A stretch of 64,000 bases of DNA from Melanocharis versteri. Taxonomy: Eukaryota; Chordata; Aves; Passeriformes; Melanocharitidae. A program made the translations under genes and the position numbers. The notes beneath the pieces were generated by a model. It ran no database searches, was not told the DNA's origin, and saw only the letters and a list, made by a program, of their open reading frames with translations. Every line of letters begins with the position of its first letter. Positions within the stretch are counted from its first letter, which is position 1. The DNA lies in contig VZTG01006027.1 in the NCBI GenBank assembly GCA_013397845.1, positions 434,001 through 498,000 of the forward strand, given 5' to 3'. This document shows positions 45,821 to 58,559 of the stretch, piece by piece.

Positions 45821-48244
45821 CCCAGGATGTGACTTCACTGCCCACGCCAGTCTGTGCCTGTTAAATAACGTCAGGAGTTCAGAAAGGACATCCCTCTGAG
45901 AGCATGGCACCTGCTTTGGGGAAATACGACCATCTGGAAAATAAGGTAATGCCAGCTACATGAGCCTCCTCTTCCCCCACTTCACTCAAGGTCAGCTTTC
46001 TGCAGCTGGACACCGCAGTAACAGGAGACTGCAGGTCCCACATCCCTCTCAAAGCAACAGGAGACCTGGGTGAGGAGACCTGGATCTCTGCCTCACATTG
46101 TGCAAAAGTAGAATGAGTACTAGAATAGTATGGAAATTGAATCAAATGGGGAAATGCCTTTTTTGTGCATTTTTTTTTCCATTCCTCTCCCCAGCCCAGC
46201 AAAATGACAGACTCCTACAACTTGCAAGCTTCCTGAGGATGCCTTTATCAGCCAAAACAGGGATTGTTTGTAACATTCCTCTCTTTCCCTCTGCCACATC
46301 ACTTTTATTGGCAGGCTCAGCTTCCGCTGCCATGTGCTGCTCACTCCTCCAGCAGAGGAAATGAGCAGCACACACAGGCTAGGCAGGAGAACAATATTAA
46401 AGAAAGAATTGGGAACCATTTAATGCAAATTACCCTGGGACCAGATTGAGCCTAGCCACTGCTCCCCATCTAATATCGTTTTTGTTTTTAAGAAGCATCT
46501 AAATGCTGGGAGCAAATTTCAAGTGTTGTTTGTACTTGGCCCCAGTGTGGGTCAGACAATACAAAACAAACTCCCACATGTTCTGCCCCAAGGAGGCTGC
46601 ACTCTGATTTCCTCCTGCCCCGAGAAGTAGGTATCGTTTGTTACTCAAGCATTTCAAATGCCAAATGTGGCAGGATTTGTTCTAATCAAACTCAGCAGTA
46701 CTGCTGAGAAAGCAGCTCTGAATCTGAGATATGTTCTTTTCTTTGAACATTTCCTCTCTGTCGCTAAACCTTACAAGCACTTTCAGCATCTGGCAAGTTT
46801 CTTGGTTGGGTTTCCTGGGACTAGACCTCAGGAAACCACACAGTTCATCTCTTTCCCCAGGGAAAGTCTGGGTAACAAAGTCATCCCTGACAAATGTTCA
46901 CTTTTTTAAAAACCTTCCCAAGATGGAGGGTTTGTAGCCTCCTCATGTGAGCTGTTTGAGTGCTTCATAATTGCAGAAAATACATGACACCTTGGGAAAA
47001 TCTCCGTAACATTACCTCAATCCCATTCTACCATCTGCTTTGGTTTTACTAATGACATCTCTTAGCGTCAGGGAAAATCTCTAACTCAGTATTTGCAGGA
47101 CAATAGCACACACAGGTATCATTGCAGGGAGAAAGCTTCCAGGAACAAGTGGATTTAAAGAGATTTGCTGAGCTTTACTTGTGAGGTTAACTCTGCATTT
47201 GAGGAGAAAACACAGAGGGACTGCCAGGTATCAGAAGAGCTGAGTTAGACAAAAGGTGTGGAAAGGTGTAAGAGCAGAGACATTCTGTCCTCACAGGGAT
47301 CATTATCCAGTGGAAGGAATGACCTTACACTGGGCAGTACTGCAGTCAAACGTCAGCCTGTCTGGTCAGAGTGTCAGGACAGCCCTTTCTACACAGCAGG
47401 TGCCCCTCTGGGAACCAGACAGGACCTGGCCACATCAGGGCACTGAGCACCATCAGAGGAACGCCGAGGACGTTCGCTCATTACTGACATGGTCTGATCT
47501 TGAACCTCTGCGGTGGAAGGGAAAGCCCCTCTGAGTCATCCCAGCTCTGTTTACTGCTAGCAGAGAGTGCTGAGAAGGGAGCAGCCTCCCGGAGCACCTC
47601 CTGCCACGGAGCCACCTTCAAATGGCCCACGCTCTGCAGAGCAAACAGAAAGGCTGCTGCGGCCAGGAATTTCCTAGTGGGAAACGGTTCAGAGCAGAGT
47701 GAGGCTCGCTGTGGTTTCAGTTTGCGTGTTCCATCGGCTTTCATCTCCAGCAAGTGCTCCTGAGTGCCCGGTTCTAGGGAGTATGTGTATTTTGGTATAT
47801 AATTTAACTTTCCTGGCAGGCAGATCAGCTGGGTTCCCCTTTTAAACACTCGGCCAAGTCACTCAGAAGGGCTGGTGCCCCTCACTCCCCAGCTCCCAGT
47901 CCCAGCTGCTTCCCAGAGCGGTGGTTGCTGCCTCACAACCTCCTCATTGCTCAGGGCCCAGGGGAGAGGACAACTTCTCTCCTCACAAACATTCACAGCA
48001 CCCCTGATCTAGTCCCACATCCCTCAGCCCCCATCAGCTCCGGATGCCGAGTCTCACCTGGGCCAAAGCCAAACCTGTGGATCCAGGGCTTGATCCCGGC
48101 TAAGAGAAGAAAAGGAAAGTCTCAGCAACACTGAGGCGAGAGAGAGCAGGCACATCGTGTCTTACTCACACTCACACAAGGGTGCAGCTTGCCAGCATTT
48201 GAAAGTTCCCATGTTCTAATATATTTTTTAAAATAGGCTGTTTT
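45821..48244. other. non-coding; octamer at 46423
   Basis: A perfect POU octamer ATGCAAAT (46423-46430) sits within CATTTAATGCAAATTACC. Otherwise unique sequence with short frames. Confidence 0.4.
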
Positions 48245-48273
48245 AAAAGTCCTCTCACACAGAGAGGATTTTT
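48245..48273. other. 12-bp stem hairpin followed by T run
   Basis: AAAAGTCCTCTC (48245-48256) pairs with GAGAGGATTTTT (48262-48273) across a 5-nt loop ACACA, with one G-T pair. It resembles a terminator in shape, but in a vertebrate genome it has no such role by default. It may simply be a chance inverted repeat in A/T-rich sequence. Confidence 0.5.
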
Positions 48274-51200
48274 TAATAAAATAGTATTTGAGGAAAGAAT
48301 AAAGCTGGGATTTTGTTGAGGCCAGAGGGCCTAGATAACACTACTGAGTAATGAAACAGTGCTCAGCTAACCTAATGGGCTTATCTGGATGGTCTGTGGG
48401 TTTCCCTTTGTCTCCAAGCCAAAACTTGAGAAAACACCTGCAGCAAAAATCTTATCTGCACTCTTCAGTTTTCTTCCCTCCCTCATCTCCTGCACTGTGT
48501 GTTATAAATAGTTTCTTTCCCTCCTCCCACTATCCCATTTATCAGCACAGCACTGGTTTTGTTAAAATAATGCTACATCTAGAACTAGGCTCCAAGCCTA
48601 TTTGGAAGGATTTGTAAGTATTATCCATTTCTTTTGTTCAGCAAACAGAAATAAAATGGGAATAAATCTGTGAAGGAGCTTGAGGCTGATACCCTGACCC
48701 CCCAGCAGAGATTGTGCACCAACACCATCAGTTCTGGCAATTCATCTCAGCAGGGGTGGCTGTTGTGAGTCCCTGTCAGGTGGCAGGGCTCACCCAGAGC
48801 AGATACAACACAGATGGAAAAAGGAAACAATCAAAGCCCAGGAGGGGACTCTGTCAGCTTACCAGATATTTAGAGAAATTTTGAGTAAATCAGAGCAGGT
48901 TGTGCCGGCCTGGAGAACACAAGGGCACCTGAGATGTTTGCAGGTGGCTCTTGTGGAAGGACTAGACAGGGAACGTACCTGACTGCAGGGAAAGCAGATC
49001 CCCAGCTGTGTTTCAGTGCAGTGGGAAAGGAGGGATTCGTGAGAGGATAAAGCAGAGCTCCAGGCCCAGACACAGGTTTGGAACAAAGGTGACTCCAGTC
49101 TGATGGCCCTGAGAAAGGAAAAGCAGGTAATTGGGAGTCATCCTGCAACAGAAGCTACAAGAATAAAATGGCATCTCAGCATCAGGTAAATTTATAAAGG
49201 GAAGAGCAAGAAGAGGACAGAGGATGTCAGGAAGATGTGCAAGCATGAGAGCAGCTGACTGTGCACACCCAGAAATGTATTGGAGCTGGGACAATCTCAC
49301 TGTGCTTTAGAGACATCTCTCTGTCCCCCTCATGGTGACTCTGGGCTCCCTTTACAGCCACAGGAGAGAAAAGGGCCCATTTACACAATGATTCATCTGA
49401 CCTATTTTAGACATTTACTCTAGCGTACAATGACTCATGTCCTTGGGGTGCCCATTTCTTTCCTATAAACAAGAGTCTAGACAAGTAACTCAGATGTAGA
49501 CATTCACAATTAGATGTCTACGTTTGGACAGATGAATTCTGCCTCTAACGTTCAACCAGAAATCAACGTACAAGCTCTGCCACAGACAGCTCTGGTTGAT
49601 AGCCACGATAGGGAAGAGAAACAGGGTCATTCATTCTTTTTGATGGCGCGTAGCTCCCTGCACAAAACGCTCAAAGCACTTGCTGAAAGATTAACCATCC
49701 TGTGAACGGCTGTGATAGCACTCCTGGAGCAGTAGCAGGGACCAGTAAAAGCAGATTCATTATTGCAACTATTTTTCTAACCTGCCTCTACATCTAATTA
49801 ACTGGTGTCAGATCGCGTCTCAACCAAAGGAATTTGGCAAAAGGAAACACAAATCAAACGAGTTTGTTGTGCCACCTCCTCTCGGCGTGCTTGGTAATGG
49901 TACAGATGTGCATCTTGCCATGGGCTCCCACCCTCCCAGACTGAAGAGGCCACAAGAAAAGCTGGTGGCAAATCTCTTGCTAATCCCAAGGGTCCATTCT
50001 GCTGTCAGCAAAGTAACGCTATGCTTTCCACTGTGGAGCTCTCAGAAGCTCCTCAGGGTTGGGGGTAGCTGGCAGGATCTTGTGATGCTTTAGGAACCAA
50101 TAATCTGGACAAGTCAGGCCAGACCATTGGGAAGACTTTTTGTTTTGACAGTTTTAAAGTGTTTCTCATTTCAGCCTGTCAGTCTGATTTCCTATGGCTC
50201 ATACATCCACACTGGCTGTGTCTCCCTCAACAACTTTGAACTCATTGAGCAATTTCAGCCAAATTTGACAGAGAGATAACAGCCTCAGAGACAATGCAGT
50301 TCCTCAAACGTTCGCAAAAATAAACATCCACGTAAAGGAGAGAGATGTTATGAGTAACCTCAACTGAACAAAAGGCAGCAACGTGAGCTCAGCCTTGAGA
50401 ATCCGCACTAAAGATTGCTCAAGGGAAAGAGTCTTTGTAGAGCACTCAGACCCCAGCCCTAGGGACAGTTTTCCTGACCTCCTCAGCAACCCAAACACAC
50501 CGCCCCAGAGCAAACCAGTTTCACCCAGCAGTCACAGAGCACCAGGGTTATTCTCCAAACAGTTCTGGTAACAACGGTTGAAGTTTCAGCACACAAAGTC
50601 ACCTCAAATTTGAAAAAGCAGTTCTGGTTCAATGTTGCAACTGCAGTTTCAAATGTGTAAAATCAGGGTACTTATTCTCACAGACCTGAGTTTTGGAAGG
50701 GAAAAGTAAGCATTTTCTGATTTAGAGTGTGATAGGAAGGTTCTCCAGCAGCTGCTGCCATCACATCCCCCAGGACAACACATCCTGGGCAGCATTTCCC
50801 AGGGGAGCAGCATCCCTGCCGAGCCTGGGCAGGGAGCACAGCACAGCCCTCCCTGCTAGCACCAGCCAGCCCTCGTCCCTGCCCTGGGTGCGAATCCAGG
50901 AGCTGCTGGCTGTCCTTCCCACACCCTGCTGAGCTGGGCAAGCTGGGGGGCTGTCACCCGGCTCCTGGTGCCACCAAGCTTCAGCTCTGCTTTGAGTTCC
51001 TCGAAGCTCCCTGTTGGCTCTGCCAACGATTTGCCGTGACTGGAGGAGATGCCTCAGCTCGTGAGAGGCTCCAGGGAACCCTCTTGCTTCCCTCTGAGAA
51101 GGGGTGAGCGGATGGGAGGCTGCTGCCACCACACCCCAAACTCGGGCAGGGGCCAGGGAGCCACGCAGAGAGAGGCTGCGAGGGGGACACAGCTCTGGGG

Positions 51201-53806
51201 TTGGCACCATGGAGCCAGGCTAATTGGGCTCATGGGGTTGCCGTGGCTGCGGATGAAAAGTTCTGTGCCAGTGGGAACTTTGCACACTCCGGGCCGAGTC
51301 CTCCATGGCTCGCTCCCCAGCCAGAGCCAGGTGCCTGGCTGTAAGAGCAGCCCTGCTCCCAGAGCCCCAGGATGCAGGGAATCACCCCGAGTTACCCTGG
51401 GAGCTGCTCAGGCAGGGTGGCTGGCTGCCATTCCCTCTGCGTGCCAAAGGGACTGGCCTGCAGCAACGGGGCAGCTGAGGGGTCAGTGAGGAGCGAATCC
51501 CTTCCTCAGCACCACGCAGAGCCACGGGCACTGCCAGGCCAAGGCTGGGAGGCAGCAGGAAGCACAGCTCCGTGTGTTCCCTCCTGGCGGGTGGTGGGAG
51601 CGGCCCCACATCAGCTCAGCGTCAGGATTTCATTCTGGGCAAACACAGGTTGATCAACCCAGACAAAACCTCACAGCTCCTGGGCACTGTTGGGACACGG
51701 GCTGTGAGATTGAGGACTGAGAGGGGAAATCTGCAGCATCATCTGATTTCTGCTGCCATCTCCCAACCCTCCCTTTCCCCTCCCACACCACCCCAAGCTG
51801 TAGCACCTGCAGAAGCCTTGGGACAGCTCTGCTGCCCCAGAGGAAGCAGTGGCTATAAATGGCAAGCACAGGGCTCTGTCGTCCTCGGTGGCTGCCCCTT
51901 GCAGTGCAACAATCCAGCCCTGCACAGCCAATGCCTGGAAAATTCCTCCAGGCTGCCCCTCTGGTGACCCCCAAGTGATGAGATTTTATTCCGTCTGACT
52001 TTATCACTCCCACAAGTGGCAGAAGCCAGAAAAGCCCAGAAATGCGTGCTTGCACTGGGCTGCCACAATTTTGGCAAAAATCAAAACAGCATCAGAAGTG
52101 GGGGGCTGACTCCAAGGGAAGAAGCACATAAAAAGTTCCAGACATCCTGAAGTGCTCAGACAGCTAAGGCAGGCTGTCGGCCACCCTGAGAAAACACAGA
52201 TAAGCCAGAAACCCCCATTTCCCACTTGCCAGAGCTCTGTGAGCTGGAGAACTTGCCAGCAACTCCTCACCAGTGGCGGGGGAGCAGCAGCAGGAGGGGA
52301 GATGCTCCTTCTAGGCACCACCAAGATCATTTAGACACACACCAATCATACAGACACCAGCTTATTTTCAATACATCTGTTTCCCCCCCAGCACAGCTTC
52401 TCCTGCAGTTCAGGCAGCACGAGTGGTGCATCTCGCTGCCTCATTTATTTTAAATGAGATTTATGTTGGTATTACTGAAACAAAGCTGTCTCCCTTTCAC
52501 AGCCATAACGTTGATGGACAGAACCAGGACTCCAAACCAGGCTCTCCCAGCAGCTCTGCAGCAATGCCGTGCCAGCCAAAGTGGCAGGGGGATGTAAGAT
52601 CACACCTCATCCAGTGGAGCTCTGTCAGGTGGGTCCTTCGGCCCAGCACTCCCCAGTACCCCCTGCTCCCAGGTGGCATCGCCATCTCCGGTGACACATC
52701 AAGGCTGCAAAGCATCCTCTCAAACCCAAAGGAGAAGGGAACTCTGCCCAGTCAGAGAAGAACCTGGCAGTGGGGTGCAGAGCTCCCATGCGCGTGTGGG
52801 AGAGACTCTGCGTCTGCAGCAGTGGCTTTTAATGGTTCCTTCCACGCTGCTCTGCTGATTGATGGCTTACCAGGAGCTGTTAACGCAGCAATATCCCAGC
52901 CCTATTTACAGACATCTCTGCACATTTACTTTGTCACAAGTAAACTCTGCACACGGCAATAAAGCTTAAGGTAATGACTTCTTCAGCACAAAGCCAGCAA
53001 TTTCCTGTCAGCTTGGTTTACAAATGGCCGGCTCTGGGCTTAATTTTCAACTGTGGCTCCAAAGATGGCTATGCAAAGTGGGGATGAGGGGAGGGAGAAA
53101 CTCCAGGCTGCGCCACTCTGAGCCGTGGCAAGCCTGCTCTGAAGGATGAACAGGGTGGGGCGAATCCACCCCATGCTCACCCACAGCCGCACTGTTTTGC
53201 TCTTTTTCCATCAGGAGGAGCACCAGTGAATGGCAGCCCCGAGCCTCAGGATAACTCCCACGTGTTTCTGTGTTTATGTGCCCTTCTCAAAGCCTACTTT
53301 GCTCCGTCACAGCTGCCGTGACACAAGGGGAGACCACGGTGGGTTTCCTCTCCAGAGGCCTTTCTGAGGGAGACGCAGGCACCTCATCCCACTTCCGACA
53401 GCATCCTGCAGCAGTCCCAGTGTGACCTGGGCAGGAATTGCAACCACGCTCCCTCTGCCATGCACAGCGTTACCAGAAACACAGCAGATCATCAGCCTGG
53501 ACAGGCCTGGGGGTACCTGCGTGGGCTTCAACACCTTTCTCTGGAGCAGAGGGAAACAGGGCAGGGAGGCCATAAACCAGGGAGCTGGGCTGCAGATAAC
53601 CTGCACACAGCTCACTCCAGGCACCCCGCTGCCAGCATCAGGGAAAACAAAGCAGGTATTGCTGCTCTCTCCTGCAGCATCAACCTTCACGTGCTGAAAC
53701 TGTGCTAAACATCTCCAGCCTCCTGCTATAATTAGTGCAGAGAGAGGATGTCTGAGAAGAGGAGTCTATTTTAGGTGTCATGAGTCACCTTCCAGAGATG
53801 TGGATC
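48274..53806. other. non-coding stretch, GC-richer 50.7-52.0 kb
   Basis: Unique sequence. The 50.7-52.0 kb part is GC-rich but CpG-poor, which opens many chance frames up to 149 codons on both strands. A 179-codon plus frame at 52423-52962 has no recognisable domain. No mobile element or RNA gene recognised. Confidence 0.45.
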
Positions 53807-53823
53807 TTTTTTTTTTTTTTTTT
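53807..53823. repeat. poly-T tract (T17)
   Basis: Uninterrupted T17, preceded by an AP-1-like TGAGTCA near 53780. No attached element recognised. Confidence 0.95.
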
Positions 53824-56761
53824 GCACTGACCATATAGAAAGATCTGAAAGTAGATACTTAAAATAGACAGCATAAATATGCATTGAAAACTTGGAGCAT
53901 CCTGCCCTTTAACTGGGTTATGATGTTCCTCCTTACCAAAGGGTGTGAAAACACTTTGTCACACTGAAATCTAAGCTGCTGCACCTAGGAGGCAGCAGGT
54001 ACAGAGGGGACAAGATGATGCTGGTGGAATTTTTCCAAACCATCCTGATCCAGCATCCTCATCCCACTGGAAAACAGGAAAATGCTTTCCCAGCACAGAC
54101 CCTGAACTGTGAGGAAATGGCTTTGGCATTGTTGAAAAGGAGGGGAAAGTTAATATATTTCGATCTGTGAAAAAAGGGTCAGAAGATCAAGAGCCCTTGT
54201 TGGCTCAGTCTTCAAAAGGCAGGTCTATATGTAATGTTTTCATTTTAAGCTGTGGCTAAAAGGTGACGAAAATAAAGAGGGGAAAAGGCAGCCTCTTGAT
54301 GCATTAGGGGAATGGCTGTAGTGAAGCCTCAGAGGTTTTCCACACTGCAGCCCAAGGTTTGGGGGCTTCCCATTTTCCTCTCATCTTCATAGTTTCTCTG
54401 TTTTTTCCCACTTAATATTCCTCTGCCCTTTCACAACAATTTCAGACACAAAAATTGTGTTGCTTAAAGGAAACCCTTGTGTTTGCAAGAGCCCAGTCTT
54501 TAACTTTTTTTGCTTGTTCTTATTGAGATCTCACTCCCATTGTTTCATTTCTACTTTGAAACCCCTCAGTCTCCTGTTTCCACTATGAGGTGTTTTAATT
54601 TTTCCTTTTTTCCGCCTATTCCAATTCACCCTCCTATAAAGTTCCTCCTTTACCCTCCCAGCTTCCATGAAGATTCCCTCAACCCCTTCTGTAAATACAT
54701 CAAAGCTTTAGAGAATGAACTGTGCTTCAGCTCTGCATCCTCTTAAACAGCTCGCTGAATATGCTTCTTGTTATTTTTAAGAATCTGTTAGAATTAAACC
54801 CCAGTAAGAAATCTGCCACCATTGTGGGGGAGAGCACATTAATCAAAGGCACAAGCTTCTCCCCAGCTGCCTGGGCAGGGCCCAGCCTGGGATTGATAAA
54901 TTGCACCTGGAGGTAACTAATAAATCTGAGAAGTCATTTGCTTTTTATGAACAGGAGCGGCGGGAGATCCAGCTGCCAAAGGAATTTGAGTGGAAGGAGA
55001 GCAGTGCCTGGAGCCCCCAACACGTTCCTCTTCCCTTTCCCCTGCTCACTGTTACACCTGATGTCCGCCCCCTGACCCACTGCCAAGCACAGCGGGCCCT
55101 GCCACGCTTGGATGGGGAATATTTAAATGGATCACTGGGGTTTTTCCGAGGCAGGAGTGCAGCCAGAGCCTCCATCTGCCGGCACGGGATGCAGAGGCAC
55201 AGCCAGCACAGCATCGGCCGCTCGGGCAGGGAGGGGAGGATGCGCTGGGCTAAAGCTCACCCACAGCCACACACAGCAGTGCTGTTCTGCCAGGGGCTGG
55301 GAACACTGAGGCACTTCCTGCACCCACGCCTGCCTGTGCTGCAGGAGGAATTTTGCTGCTCTCAGCGTTGGCGCAGCAGAGAACACCCTGGTGAGGGACT
55401 GGGATGTGAAGTCCTGAGATTGCCCAGCTCCTGTCACATAAATGTCAACACCTTCCCCCTCACCATGGCCTGAGCAAACTGTCCCCACTCCCCACTGAGC
55501 AGGGGCTCCAGAAGAGTCACCCCTCGTGCTACAGCCTCAGTACCAGCACTGGGGACTCTGCTTTCTGTCAACATTACTGTGATGTGCATGTCAAATAACC
55601 ATCCCATGGGAAACTTTCTCTAACTGCTATCAAGGTCCACATTTGCCTAATACCTCAGAAGTTTAGGAAACACATTCCTTGTCTTTCTTGCTTGGAAACA
55701 ATTGCATGGTGCCCACATCATAAAAATCTGCAAAAACTAGGATAAATCATTAATTACACATCTGGTCCTAGACAATACTGCAAATGACTCTGTTCAAAAA
55801 CATGGGGTCAGTGGAAACCCATCTTCTGTCATACTGCCCAAATGTCATCTCCTGTTTTCTCCAGATCACAAACTCCCATGGTAAACCACCTTTTGTACCC
55901 ATGCACTGTACAGAACTGATCACAGAGCTGCTAGAAAACACACACCAACCACCTACACCTCAGAGACCCAGAAGGGAGGATCAGACAGGATGTGATCACA
56001 GGAGAGATCATACAAGACACGGGTTAAGATGTTTCCTCCCTCCCCCTTCCTTTTCTTTTCATGTGAACATCATTAGGGCAGCCTGGAAGAGCCTTCCTGA
56101 CACAAGCAGTGGTTTTTTCCAGAAAGCCAGGACCAGGCACGGGCAGTAGAGCTCAGCTCCTGGGCACAGAAGGGGCAATCTGCTGGCATCCACTTGATCC
56201 ATCATGGGAAACAAATGCTTTTCCCTGATACGTTAGAGCACAATTTATACACTGAACTTCAAATCACAAAGCTGCATTACAGCCTGTATTTCCCCACTGA
56301 CCTCACTGCAAGACAGAATCAGAAATATGTTTGGAAATTCAGAAGTGTTTGGGGTCATGCTGAGGAAGAGGCAATCCTTATTCTGCTCCAGGATGTGCTG
56401 GCCTCTGCCTAGGCTCTGATTCATGGAATATCAAAGAGTGTCTCTGCTATCCAAATGTCCATTTTTCAAAATCATTCTCTCTGTGGGCAGGGAGAATGAA
56501 AGAAGAACCTCTTCTGCACCTGCAGTACCACACCTGGGGATAAATGTGTCCCCTCCCCTGGGGCACTGTGCAATACATCCCGCTCATCCAGAGATGCAGA
56601 GACACAGCAGATCAGGATGTCACATGCAGTGGAAGTCCTCACAGTGCTCCTGGGCCATGTCCAACATTCACACCACATCCATCATTGCGGAACATCATCC
56701 CCACATCCACCCCCTGGGTCATAATCAGCAGCTGTGACTTTTATTTTCCCTTTCCTACACA
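53824..56761. other. non-coding stretch, nothing recognised
   Basis: A 190-codon plus frame (54901-55473) is the longest gap-free frame outside a repeat, but it has no recognisable domain and overlaps minus-strand frames of 89-118 codons. 54500-54700 is pyrimidine-rich. Confidence 0.45.
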
Positions 56762-56895
56762 GGGCTGCTCTAATATTTGTTCACAACACGGGCTGTGTAT
56801 CACATCAGAGGGGAATTACTTACTGCCAATTATTACATTAAAGTTCAAGTGGAACGATGTACTAATTGTCTTGTTATAGCTATTAAAGCTCTGGT
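56762..56895. promoter_or_regulatory. candidate conserved regulatory element
   Basis: CTAATATTTGTTCACAAC, GGGAATTACTTACTGCC, CAATTATTACATTAAAG, an NKX2-type TCAAGTG (56845-56851), GTACTAATTGTC and GCTATTAAAGC fall within 130 bp. Forkhead-like TTTGTTCAC (within TATTTGTTCAC) and homeodomain sites mix without a reading frame. Motif-based only. Confidence 0.4.
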
Positions 56896-57021
56896 GTGCA
56901 AGCAAGGCACTTTTCAGATTATCTGCATCCTCTGTGGTGACACATGAAGCATAACACGATCTGCTAAGAAGCGATTGCTGGTACAGTCATAGCCCCTTTA
57001 ATAATATGTACATTAAATGAG

Positions 57022-57073
57022 CAGATATTATATATAAATATAATAATAATTACATATATGTATGTAAATAATA
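57022..57073. repeat. AT-rich low-complexity / microsatellite-like tract
   Basis: Irregular TA, TAA and ATGT words (ATATTATATATAAATATAA, then ACATATATGTATG). Simple sequence. Confidence 0.8.
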
Positions 57074-57226
57074 GAAGCTTTCAAGTTCAAGACTTGCTTG
57101 GGATTCTGCAAGCTCCTCAAAGCAGCTGCTCTCTCACTGCCAAAGCAAAAGTGCTTACGAGGTACTGGCCAAATCCAAACTTCTAAAAAGCAGCAAATAC
57201 AGCAAGAAGTAGCACTCTAGTAAGAA

Positions 57227-57254
57227 GGGGAGATGAGACATCTCATCTCTCCCC
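57227..57254. other. short inverted repeat
   Basis: GAGATGAGA and TCTCATCTC form a 9-bp stem over a 2-nt spacer (57239-57240), extended by GGG/CCC past a one-base bulge. The tight spacing suggests a dyad site or a small palindromic duplication rather than an RNA hairpin. Confidence 0.5.
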
Positions 57255-58195
57255 AACATTACACCGAGGGCTGCCTTAATGCCTGGCAGAAAGCCAGCCC
57301 AGGCATTTCAGTGATCCCTGCCTTCCCTGGGCTCTGATCCCTCACTGGAGGGTTTTGGACATATGTCTGTAGGGGAATCCTGATGAGATTTCATGCAACT
57401 CTGAGCTGTCTCTGGCATCTTTGCAGGGAGTTAATTCACCTCCTTCTAAAGGGCTTAACAGGTAGACAAATGTGTGAGCTGCTCCAGGGATTTCCAGCTG
57501 GGGGGGCGGTGAGGTGATGTGAATAGCACCATGACTTTCTCACAGGAGAAGAAAATAGCCCTCTGTCTCCCTGCTTCCCACCACCGGGATCAAAGCAACC
57601 TCCTGGATCATGGTCAGATACTCAGCAGGAGCCAGCTCTGCTCTTCAGACATTGCATGAAGGTGTCGAGATATTAATAGGAGGTGACTAACTATTCCCTT
57701 GTAGCAATGTGTACAAAAGGAAGGATGAAAGGCCAGAATGGGATAAAATCAAGTTTAAAAGGCAGCTGCAGGGTTCTATCCTCAGTCAGGTTCTCGTAGC
57801 AGCTCTCTTGCAATTGCTTGTAACGTTTTTCCAGGGCTCCAGCTATACTCCTTGCACAGTTCTCACAGACACCTTTGGGGCAAGGCCATTCCCTGGCCAG
57901 ATTCACACAGAGGTGCTTTACAGCTGGGACACTGTTGGGGAAGATGAAAGAGGGAAGTTCTATTGCCCGGCCAAAGATGCTGAGAACACGGAAACTACAG
58001 GTGAAATAGAAATGAAGGCATACTTAGAGATACCAGGCCTCAGTTACTGAACAACTGGAAAACAATAGTGTGGCTGACTGAAGATAATCCCCTTTTATTG
58101 AACAATACCTTCTGCTAGCAAACAGGTCCAAGAGTCACAGTAGACCCTGCCAGCTTGGCAGAGAAAGTCCAAAGAGTGGTTTTTAAGGTTTAAAA
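57255..58195. other. non-coding, overlapping frames on both strands
   Basis: Frames of 113 codons (57709-58050, plus) and 71 codons (57691-57906, minus) occupy the same bases. Neither resembles a known family. The proximity to a probable LTR makes degraded retroviral sequence possible, but I see no motif for it. Confidence 0.35.
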
Positions 58196-58559
58196 TGTAG
58201 CACAGTATGGTAATGCAATGATTCTTATAGGCTGTATGTAAATGCTATGGGATTTGTGTCTTGTACTAGATTGGTTGATGAAAATCAGAATATTCAGCAC
58301 AGAAGATGATTTATTGTATTGTACACGAGAATCTCACTCACTTCTGTCACTTCTTCTTACTTTTTACTGCTCACTTCTAGCTCTCTTAGCTCTCTCTTGC
58401 TCCCTCTTGCTTTTCTGGCCTGCTTCGAGCTGCGGCTGGCAGCTCCAAGCAAGGCCCCTATATCTACGTCCTTAACAATAAACCGCATGCTCTAAAACCT
58501 GCCTATAGAGATCTCTCACCATCTGTCCCAACCGCCCAGCACCGAAACAGCATCCTACA
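58196..58559. mobile_element. probable solo LTR (364 bp)
   Basis: The segment starts TGTAGCACAG and ends CATCCTACA, so it has TG...CA ends with the 5-bp inverted repeat TGTAG/CTACA typical of LTRs. Plus-strand AATAAA lies at 58477-58482, 77 bp before the end. AATAAA also occurs on the minus strand (58310-58315), with a purine-rich stretch in between. Length and layout fit an avian endogenous retrovirus LTR. Orientation is therefore ambiguous. No exact target-site duplication is visible, so it is old or slightly mis-bounded, and no partner LTR or internal region was found. Confidence 0.55.

Noticed and set aside
52423..52962. 179-codon plus-strand open frame
   Set aside because: No domain or family resemblance and other frames overlap it. 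Treated as chance.
54901..55473. 190-codon plus-strand open frame
   Set aside because: No recognisable domain, overlapping minus-strand frames of similar quality, GC-rich sequence favouring chance frames, no clear start or splice context.
57691..58050. Opposed frames (113 aa plus, 71 aa minus) near a probable LTR, considered as retroviral remnants
   Set aside because: No gag, pol or env motif is visible on either strand. Both cannot be real over the same bases without support.
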